Shown here: positions 51,161-56,925 of the stretch, piece after piece
Numbering within the stretch: the first letter of the stretch is position 1
Layout: every line of letters starts with the position of its first letter
DNA from: Paracoccaceae bacterium
GTDB taxonomy: Bacteria > Pseudomonadota > Alphaproteobacteria > Rhodobacterales > Rhodobacteraceae
Direction of reading: 5' to 3'
Length of the DNA stretch: 56,925 nt
NCBI GenBank assembly: GCA_019911965.1
Contig: JAIOJF010000024.1
Coordinates: forward strand, 1 to 56,925
Notes under the pieces: generated by a model
Told to the model about the DNA's origin: nothing
Database searches by the model: none
Seen by the model: only the letters and a program-made list of their open reading frames with translations
Made by a program: the position numbers and the translations under genes

Positions 51161-51613
51161 ATGCGTGATCGTATCAATACCAGCCTGAAAGAGGCGATGA
51201 AGGCCAAGGACGCGCCGCGCCTGTCCACCTTGCGGCTGATCAATGCCGCGATCAAGGACCGCGACATCGCCGTGCGCAGCGACGGCAACGATGCCGGGGT
51301 GGCGGATGCCGAGATTCTGGCGATCCTGGTCAAGATGATCAAGCAACGCCAGGAAAGCGCCACCACCTATGAAGAGGCCGGGCGTCTGGAACTGGCAGAA
51401 AAGGAACTGGCGGAAATCGAGGTGATCCGCGAATTCATGCCGCGCCAGATGGACGAGGCCGAGGCCAAGGCGGCAGTAAAGGCGGTCGTCAGCGAGATCG
51501 GCGCAGAATCGATCCGCGACATGGGCCGCGTGATGGCGGCGCTGAAAGAGAAATATGCCGGCCAGATGGATTTCGGCAAGGCGGGCAGCGCCGTGAAGGA
51601 ATTGCTGGGGTAA
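51161..51613 (+). CDS. yqeY: GatB/YqeY domain protein
   Basis: 150 residues, a stand-alone YqeY protein. Typical segments: INTSLKEAMKAKDAPRLSTL, RLINAAIKDRDIAVR, EILAILVKMIKQRQESATTY, AEIEVIREFMPRQMDEAEA and GRVMAALKEKYAGQMDFGKA. The domain is shared with the tail of GatB, which contacts tRNA in the amidotransferase, so a tRNA-related role is likely but unproven. The promoter and ATG 51161 are clear. It is divergent from carA and ends 48 bases before the convergent DUF2244 gene. Confidence 0.93.
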   Translation: MRDRINTSLKEAMKAKDAPRLSTLRLINAAIKDRDIAVRSDGNDAGVADAEILAILVKMIKQRQESATTYEEAGRLELAEKELAEIEVIREFMPRQMDEAEAKAAVKAVVSEIGAESIRDMGRVMAALKEKYAGQMDFGKAGSAVKELLG

Positions 51614-51661
51614 AGCGCCGGCAATCCGTAGCGCTGGCTGGAAGACGGCCTGCAATCGCAA

Positions 51662-52210
51662 TCAATCCGACAAGTCGCCCAGGCCAGGCGCATTGGCCCG
51701 TGCCAGCGCGCGTTGCAGGCGGTCATGCAGGTCCCGGCGCTCGTCGGGGCTGAGGAAGGCCCCAAGCTCGATCTCGCGGCCATTGCCTTTCAGCGTCAGG
51801 TAATCCTCCACCGGCCCGCCGGTTGCGCGCAGATGCAGGCTGGTCCAGTAGGGGTTGGCCTGCCAGTGCTGCGATGCGCGGCGCGGGTTGGTGCGTGTCA
51901 CCTCGATCCGGTCGGCCCAGAGCAGCAATTCCTCGCTGAGATTGCCGTCGCGGTAATTGCGTTCCACGAAGGCCCAGATCAGCGCCAGCGCGGCCAGCGC
52001 AAACGGCAGCATCACCCAGACCACGACCGTGCCCAGCAGCGGCAGAAGCGGCACCGTCAGCAGCCCCCAGAGGATCAGCAGGAACCACGCGAAGCCCCGG
52101 CGCGGCAGCGACCGGTGCGGCGTCAGCACCAGCCGCAGAACCGGCGTTGAATCAGAAAAGGCCCCGGATTGCGCCGGGGCCCTTTCGATCTCGTTCCAGA
52201 TGACCGGCAT
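51662..52210 (-). CDS. DUF2244 membrane protein coupled to ctaD
   Basis: 182 residues with two adjacent membrane helices (~residues 38-80, FAWFLLILWGLLTVPLLPLL and VVVWVMLPFALAALALIWAF), preceded by LRLVLTPHRSLPRRGF and followed by ERNYRDGNLSEELLLWADRI. This is DUF2244, an integral membrane family common in alphaproteobacteria near cytochrome oxidase genes; function unknown. Its ATG shares a base with the ctaD stop (TGATG), so translation is coupled to cytochrome oxidase subunit I. That makes an assembly or accessory role likely, but no residue shows which. Confidence 0.85.
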   Translation of the reverse strand: MPVIWNEIERAPAQSGAFSDSTPVLRLVLTPHRSLPRRGFAWFLLILWGLLTVPLLPLLGTVVVWVMLPFALAALALIWAFVERNYRDGNLSEELLLWADRIEVTRTNPRRASQHWQANPYWTSLHLRATGGPVEDYLTLKGNGREIELGAFLSPDERRDLHDRLQRALARANAPGLGDLSD

Positions 52211-53883
52211 CAGTGATGCTTGGCGTGGTCCCACATATCCGGCGTCGGCAGCGTTTCAAACGTGTGCTCCGGCGGCGGCGACGGCAGGGTCCATTCCAGC
52301 GTATCGGCGTATTCGTTCCAGTAATTGTTCTCGGTCACGCGGCGGCCGGCCAGAAGCGTATAGGCCATGATGCCGATGAAGAACACGAACGAGGCGAAAG
52401 TGATGAAGGCACCGATCGACGAGATGTAGTTCCAGTAGGCGAACTGCTCGGGATAGTCGATGATCCGGCGCGGCATGCCCTGACGGCCCACGAAATGCTG
52501 CGGGAAGAAGGTCAGGTTGGCGCCGATGAACATCATCCAGAAATGCAACTGGCCTGCCCATTCCGGGTATTGCCGGCCCGACATCTTGCCGATCCAGTAA
52601 TAGACCGCGGCAAAGATGCAGAACACCGCGCCGAGGCTCATCACGTAGTGGAAATGCGCCACCACGTAATAGGTGTCGTGATAGGCGCGGTCGATCCCGG
52701 CCTGGCTCAGCACCACGCCGGTAACGCCGCCGACGGTGAACAGGAACAAGAAGCCGAAGGCCCAGAGCATCGGGGTTTTCAGCTCGACCGATCCGCCCCA
52801 CATGGTGGCGATCCACGAGAACACCTTGATGCCTGTCGGCACCGCGATCACCATCGTGGCCAGCATGAAGTAGCTTTGCTGCGTCAGCGACATGCCCACC
52901 GTGTACATGTGGTGCGCCCAGACGATGAAGCCCAGGCCCCCGATGGCGACCATCGCGTAGACCATCGGCAGATAGCCGAAGATCGGCTTCTTGGAGAAGG
53001 TCGCGATGACATGGGAGATGATGCCGAAGCCCGGCACGATGATCATGTAGACTTCCGGATGCCCGAAGAACCACAGCAGATGCTGATACAGGATCGGATC
53101 GCCGCCGCCCGAGGGATCAAAGAAGGTGGTGCCGAAATTGCGGTCGGTCAGCAGCATGGTGATCGCGCCCGCCAGTACCGGCAGGCTGAGCAGGATCATC
53201 ACGGCGGTGACAAAGATCGACCAGGCGAACAGCGGCGTCTTGTGCAGCGTCATGCCCGGTGCGCGCATGTTCAGGAAGGTGGTGATCATGTTGATCGCAC
53301 CAAGGATCGACGAGGCACCCGAGACATGCACCGCGAAGATCGCGAAATCCATCGACATGCCGCCCTCGGTGGTCGACAGCGGCGCATAGAGCACCCAGCC
53401 AACGCCCGAGCCAAGCTGATCGTTGCCGCCGGGCGACAGCAGCGAGATGACGCCCAGCGTCACGCCGGTGACATACATCCAGTAGCTGAGGTTGTTCATC
53501 CGCGGAAACGCCATGTCGGGCGCGCCGATCATCAGCGGCATGAAATAGTTGCCGAAACCGCCGAACAGGGCGGGGATGACCACGAAGAACATCATCAGGA
53601 CGCCGTGATAGGTGATCATGACGTTCCAGACATGGCCGTTCGGCGTACAATGCTGGCTGGCATCGGCGATGAAGCGCGCGCCTTCCAGGCACATGTACTG
53701 CACGCCCGGCTCCATCAGCTCGAGGCGCATATAGACCGTCATCAGGACCGAGATGAACCCGACGATCCCTGCGGTGAAAATATAGAGGATGCCGATATCC
53801 TTGTGGTTCGTGGACATGAACCAGCGGGTAAAGAACCCTTTCGGCGCGTGATCGTCATGGGCATGTGCGGCTGCGTCGGCCAT
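52210..53883 (-). CDS. ctaD: Cytochrome c oxidase subunit I (aa3-type)
   Basis: 557 residues, twelve membrane helices. Catalytic core of the terminal oxidase, holding heme a, heme a3 and CuB. Ligand segments are visible: [17 protein letters not shown] (heme a His), [20 protein letters not shown] (CuB His and cross-linked Tyr), [18 protein letters not shown] (CuB His pair), and [17 protein letters not shown] (heme a3 and heme a His). The N-terminus after ATG 53883 is His/Asp-rich and soluble, and a GGAG site precedes it. DUF2244 follows with a one-base overlap. Other oxidase subunits (ctaC, ctaE) are outside the window. Confidence 0.98.
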   Translation of the reverse strand: MADAAAHAHDDHAPKGFFTRWFMSTNHKDIGILYIFTAGIVGFISVLMTVYMRLELMEPGVQYMCLEGARFIADASQHCTPNGHVWNVMITYHGVLMMFFVVIPALFGGFGNYFMPLMIGAPDMAFPRMNNLSYWMYVTGVTLGVISLLSPGGNDQLGSGVGWVLYAPLSTTEGGMSMDFAIFAVHVSGASSILGAINMITTFLNMRAPGMTLHKTPLFAWSIFVTAVMILLSLPVLAGAITMLLTDRNFGTTFFDPSGGGDPILYQHLLWFFGHPEVYMIIVPGFGIISHVIATFSKKPIFGYLPMVYAMVAIGGLGFIVWAHHMYTVGMSLTQQSYFMLATMVIAVPTGIKVFSWIATMWGGSVELKTPMLWAFGFLFLFTVGGVTGVVLSQAGIDRAYHDTYYVVAHFHYVMSLGAVFCIFAAVYYWIGKMSGRQYPEWAGQLHFWMMFIGANLTFFPQHFVGRQGMPRRIIDYPEQFAYWNYISSIGAFITFASFVFFIGIMAYTLLAGRRVTENNYWNEYADTLEWTLPSPPPEHTFETLPTPDMWDHAKHH

Positions 53884-53950
53884 TTTTATTCTCCTGACAC
53901 GTCTTCCCTTGTCTGCGAATCCTTTCAGGACCCGCAACGCATTACCCTGA

Positions 53951-53962
53951 CTGGTAAACCAG
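53951..53962. promoter_or_regulatory. Short palindrome upstream of ctaD
   Basis: CTGGT-AA-ACCAG is a perfect dyad 68 bases before the ctaD ATG, close to where a promoter would lie (minus strand TTGAGG, 17 bases, TACCAG). It could bind a regulator; evidence is limited to the symmetry. Confidence 0.3.
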
Positions 53963-54160
53963 CATCCCGGCTGCCTCAATAGGGTGATGCGTCGTGACGG
54001 TGTTTTTAGGCCGATTTTGCGGGTTTGGACGGGGCTGGATGCCCGAAGGACGGGGCCGCGCAGAACAAATTCTTGATTTCACCGGGCAAACCCGCACAGA
54101 CTTGGCCAGGGCACCTGACACTCAATGTTGCAGGGCGCCACAGCGAAATGGGAGTAAAAC

Positions 54161-54940
54161 ATGCAGGACAATGCCCCGACCACGCCCGCCATGCCGGTGG
54201 TGCGGACAATCGGATATGGTGATCTCGGCGGCGCGCTGGCGATGGGCTGGCGCGATTTTCGCACCGCGCCGGTTTTCGGGCTGGTGATTGCCGGGTTGTT
54301 CGTCTTGGGCGGCATCATCATCTTCCTGCAACTGACGGTCTGGGAAAGCTCGTGGCTGATCCTGCCGGTGGCGGTGGGCTTTCCGCTGATCGGGCCTTTC
54401 GTGGTGGTCGGGCTGTACGAGGTCAGCCATCAGCTTGAAGAGGGCAGGCGGCCCGACTGGAACGGCGTGCTGAACCGGATATTCCGCCAGAAGGACCGGC
54501 AGATCCCCTCCATCGCCTTCATCGTCACCTTCTTCTTCGGCATCTGGTTTTACATGGCGCATCTGGTCTTCGCGCTGTTTTTCGGCCTGTCGGCGATGAC
54601 CAATATCTCGACCTCGTACCAGTTGCTGCTGACTCCGAACGGATTGATGATGCTGCTGGCCGGTTCCGCCGTCGGCGGGGCGCTGGCGTTCCTGCTGTTC
54701 TCGATCTCGGTCGTGTCGTTTCCGTTGCTGATGGATCGCGAGCTTGATTTCGTGACCGGCATGATCACCTCGGTCTCGGCGGTGGTGCAGAATTTCGCGG
54801 TGATGATAGTCTGGGCCGCCATCGTCGCTGCGCTGACGGTGCTGGCGATGCTGCCGATGTTCCTTGGCCTGCTGATCGTGCTGCCGGTGCTGGGCCACGC
54901 CACCTGGCATCTTTACCGCCGGGTGCTGGAGCCGGCCTGA
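54161..54940 (+). CDS. DUF2189 integral membrane protein
   Basis: 259 residues with about six membrane helices: FGLVIAGLFVLGGIIIFLQL, SWLILPVAVGFPLIGPFVVV, SIAFIVTFFFGIWFYMAHLV, LLAGSAVGGALAFLLFSISV and a late helix pair around AVMIVWAAIVAALTVLAMLP. A conserved-looking first loop is GGALAMGWRDFRTAP. This is DUF2189, sometimes labelled cytochrome c oxidase subunit I-related. It is divergent from ctaD with a 277-base gap, and has GGGAG seven bases before the ATG. Function unknown; proximity to ctaD is suggestive only. Confidence 0.85.
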   Translation: MQDNAPTTPAMPVVRTIGYGDLGGALAMGWRDFRTAPVFGLVIAGLFVLGGIIIFLQLTVWESSWLILPVAVGFPLIGPFVVVGLYEVSHQLEEGRRPDWNGVLNRIFRQKDRQIPSIAFIVTFFFGIWFYMAHLVFALFFGLSAMTNISTSYQLLLTPNGLMMLLAGSAVGGALAFLLFSISVVSFPLLMDRELDFVTGMITSVSAVVQNFAVMIVWAAIVAALTVLAMLPMFLGLLIVLPVLGHATWHLYRRVLEPA

Positions 54941-54947
54941 GGGCGAT

Positions 54948-54962
54948 GGGGGCGCAGCCCCC
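54948..54962. terminator. GC hairpin between the DUF2189 and permease genes
   Basis: GGGGGC (54948-54953) and GCCCCC (54957-54962) pair around the loop GCA, squeezed into the 25-base gap between two convergent stops. No T-run. Confidence 0.45.
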
Positions 54963-54965
54963 CCC

Positions 54966-55874
54966 TTAGCGCCCGCGAATGCGCGGATCGAGCGCGTCGC
55001 GCAAACCGTCGCCCATGTAATTGACCGACAGCACCGTCAGCGAGATGGCCAGCCCCGGCCAGATCACCCGCGCCGGTGCCAGCGTCATGAAATAGGTCGA
55101 GTCAAACAACAACCGCCCCCAGGTCGGGAAATCCGACGGAAAGCCGAGGCCGAGGAAGCTGAGCGCGCTTTCGGTGATGATCGCATTGGCGATGCCCAGC
55201 GTTGCCGACACCATGATCGGCGACATCACGTTCGGCAGGATATGCCGCGTGATCATGCGGTGCGGCGGCGTGCCGATGCTGCGGGCCGCCAGCACGAATT
55301 CCTGTTCCTTCAGCGCCAGCACATCGCCGCGCACGATCCGCGCGGTGTTCATCCAGCTTGTGATGCCGATCGCCACCACGATCAGCAGGAAAATACCGGT
55401 TTCCGGCCCGAAGGCGGCGCGCAGCGTATCGCGGAACAGCATGATCATGACCAGGAGCAGCGGCAGAAGCGGCAGCGCCAGGAACAGATCGGTGAACCGC
55501 ATCAACGGCCCGTCCAGCCGGCGGAAATAGCCCGCCAGCACGCCGATGAAGGTGCCCAGAAACAGCGACAGCGACATCGCCACCACGCCCACCAGCAGCG
55601 ATACTTGTCCACCGGCCAGCACCTGCGCGAAGGTATCGCGGCCCAATTGGTCGGTGCCCATAGGATGCGCGAGGCTCGGCCCCTGATTCTTGGCGCGGAT
55701 GTCGATATAATTCGGCTCCAGCGTCCACAGCCAGGGCCCGATGGCGACGATCAGGCAGACGCTCACGAAGAACGCCATTCCCACCACCGCGCCCTTGTGG
55801 GTCTTGAACTGGTCCCAGACATCCAGCCACTGGCTGCGCTGCGGGGTGACGTCGGTCAGGCCGAGATCAGTCAT
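54966..55874 (-). CDS. Peptide-type ABC transporter permease (OppC/DppC)
   Basis: 302 residues, about six membrane helices. The EAA loop appears as LALKEQEFVLAARSIGTPPHR, followed by MITRHILPNVMSPIMVSATL, characteristic of OppC/DppC permeases. The N-terminal cytoplasmic segment and the periplasmic loop HPMGTDQLGRDTFAQVLAGG are also typical. It pairs with the OppB-like permease upstream; the start codon overlaps that gene's stop by 8 bases. Genes for the ATPases or binding protein are not downstream here (the next gene is convergent), so they must lie upstream, outside the window. Confidence 0.93.
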   Translation of the reverse strand: MTDLGLTDVTPQRSQWLDVWDQFKTHKGAVVGMAFFVSVCLIVAIGPWLWTLEPNYIDIRAKNQGPSLAHPMGTDQLGRDTFAQVLAGGQVSLLVGVVAMSLSLFLGTFIGVLAGYFRRLDGPLMRFTDLFLALPLLPLLLVMIMLFRDTLRAAFGPETGIFLLIVVAIGITSWMNTARIVRGDVLALKEQEFVLAARSIGTPPHRMITRHILPNVMSPIMVSATLGIANAIITESALSFLGLGFPSDFPTWGRLLFDSTYFMTLAPARVIWPGLAISLTVLSVNYMGDGLRDALDPRIRGR

Positions 55875-56880
55875 AGCGAATCCTCGGGTCCAGAATGCCG
55901 TACAGGATATCGGCGATCAGGTTGAACAACACGATCAGCACGGCGAAGATGAAGGTCAGGGTCTGCACCAGCGGAATATCCGCGCCCTGAATGCCGATGA
56001 TCAGCAGATGCCCGAGGCCGTTCACCTTGAACACCTGTTCGGTGATGATCGCGCCCGAGAAAATCTGCGGCACGTTCAGCGCGATCACGGTCACCACCGG
56101 GATCAGCGAGTTTCTGAGCACATGCACCAGCAGCACCACCCGCTCGGACAGGCCCTTGGCACGGGCGGTACGCACGTAGTCCTGATGCAGATTGTCCAGC
56201 ATCGAGGCACGCATGAAGCGGCTCAGAAGTGCTGTCACCTGCAGCGCCAGCACCATCACCGGCAACACCATCTGCTTCAATTGCATCACGAAGGTGTCCC
56301 AGTCCACCACCCGCAACGTGGTGTCATAGATCGACGGGAACCAGCCAAGCTGCACCGAGAAGATCACGATCACCAGCACCCCGGAAAAGAACGGCGGCAC
56401 CGAAAAGCCGACCATCGACACGAAGGTACCGGCCTGATCGAACCAGGAATATTGCCGGTAGGCGGAATAGATGCCGATCGGCAGCGCAATCAGGATGCCG
56501 ACGACATAGGCCATGCCGATCACCCACAGGGTCTGCGGCATCCGCTCGACGATCAGATCGACCACCGGCGAGCGGGTGGACCAGCTCGATACCCGAAGGC
56601 GGTTCTCGCAATCGCCGATGCAGACATCCCACCATTGCTCGAAAATGTTCAGCGGCTCGTTGATGAAGAACTGGTTGCACCACAAGAGGTAACGGATGTG
56701 GATCGGCTGGCCCAGCCCCAGGCTTTCCTTGATCTTCGCGCGCACTTCCGGCGGGATCGTCATCGGCAGGTTGCCGGTCGGATCGTTGGGGGCCAGATCG
56801 AGCAGCAGGAAGATGATGAAACTGATGAACAAAAGCACCGGTACGGCGAACATCAGGCGTCTGAGCGTGTAGTTCAGCAT
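55867..56880 (-). CDS. Peptide-type ABC transporter permease (OppB/DppB)
   Basis: 337 residues. The N-terminus LNYTLRRLMFAVPVLLFISF followed by FIIFLLLDLAPNDP is a standard DppB/OppB start; the EAA loop is DYVRTARAKGLSERVVLLVH, then VLRNSLIPVVTVIALNVPQI. A periplasmic stretch of about 50 residues (~75-125) holds two Cys (VCIGDCEN) and is longer than in classic DppB. It forms the membrane channel with the OppC-like protein for uptake of peptides or other solutes; the substrate cannot be read. ATG 56880; the 45 bases upstream contain no clear ribosome site except GAGGC, and the operon probably continues beyond the window. Confidence 0.93.
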   Translation of the reverse strand: MLNYTLRRLMFAVPVLLFISFIIFLLLDLAPNDPTGNLPMTIPPEVRAKIKESLGLGQPIHIRYLLWCNQFFINEPLNIFEQWWDVCIGDCENRLRVSSWSTRSPVVDLIVERMPQTLWVIGMAYVVGILIALPIGIYSAYRQYSWFDQAGTFVSMVGFSVPPFFSGVLVIVIFSVQLGWFPSIYDTTLRVVDWDTFVMQLKQMVLPVMVLALQVTALLSRFMRASMLDNLHQDYVRTARAKGLSERVVLLVHVLRNSLIPVVTVIALNVPQIFSGAIITEQVFKVNGLGHLLIIGIQGADIPLVQTLTFIFAVLIVLFNLIADILYGILDPRIRYD

Positions 56881-56925
56881 GGGGGCTTGTGCCTCGGTTC
56901 AGAAGTCTCTGCGGGGAGGGTAGGG

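Noticed and set aside
52213-53982. 589-codon plus-strand frame opposite ctaD
   Set aside because: Almost all charged residues, no membrane pattern or motif; shadow of ctaD.

Overview
The window is GC-rich alphaproteobacterial chromosome, most likely from a Rhodobacterales (Roseobacter/Rhodobacter-type) bacterium. The case rests on gene neighbourhoods and regulatory sites. glyQ and glyS are separated by a small membrane-anchored protein and followed by a PPDK-like protein and a SleB-type cell wall hydrolase. FolB carries a C-terminal extension, and ctaD is followed by a DUF2244 gene. There is a cluster of GANTC (CcrM) sites and a perfect CtrA box. No rRNA, tRNA, CRISPR array, prophage or intact insertion sequence was seen; this is mostly core metabolism with a few accessory pieces.

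Left end (1-9100). The first ~385 bases join three truncated genes: a dihydrolipoamide dehydrogenase fragment, a hotdog thioesterase fragment and the C-terminal half of a Tm-1-like protein. This looks like a chimeric contig end or a rearrangement. It is followed by a MocA-like nucleotidyltransferase divergent from an aldehyde:ferredoxin oxidoreductase with a coupled membrane methyltransferase, then pntAB (proton-translocating transhydrogenase) with a clear terminator, then a SPOR/peptidoglycan-binding protein whose trypsin-like domain has lost its catalytic triad.

Middle (9100-32300). glyQ, a DUF6446-like gene, glyS, a PPDK-like protein with a degraded nucleotide-binding half and a cell wall hydrolase (with five GANTC sites upstream) are followed by folB, folP, glmM, a PEBP-like secreted protein and a DUF1127 protein. 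ilvC is divergent from two overlapping Lrp/AsnC regulators. A gene-poor stretch holds a frameshifted ArsR-type remnant. A minus-strand cluster follows: amidase, malonyl-CoA decarboxylase, malonyl-CoA synthetase, GbsR/MarR regulator and an esterase lipoprotein. This could convert malonamate or malonate to acetyl-CoA. A FlaA1/PglF-type sugar-nucleotide dehydratase with a coupled Nudix gene closes the region.

Right part (32300-56925). uvrA has a probable SOS-type operator. The valine degradation genes (isobutyryl-CoA dehydrogenase, 3-hydroxyisobutyryl-CoA hydrolase, mmsB, and mmsA with a divergent LysR regulator) feed branched-chain carbon to propionyl-CoA. A CBS protein, a class V aminotransferase, a UbiH-type monooxygenase, a HAD nucleotidase and a GntR regulator follow. 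The most interesting gene here is a membrane glycosyltransferase with an N-terminal MshEN-like (c-di-GMP receptor) domain directly behind a perfect CtrA box. carA and yqeY are divergent, each with a readable promoter. ctaD is flanked by DUF2244 and DUF2189 membrane proteins. The window ends in two dipeptide/oligopeptide-type ABC permeases whose partner genes lie outside.
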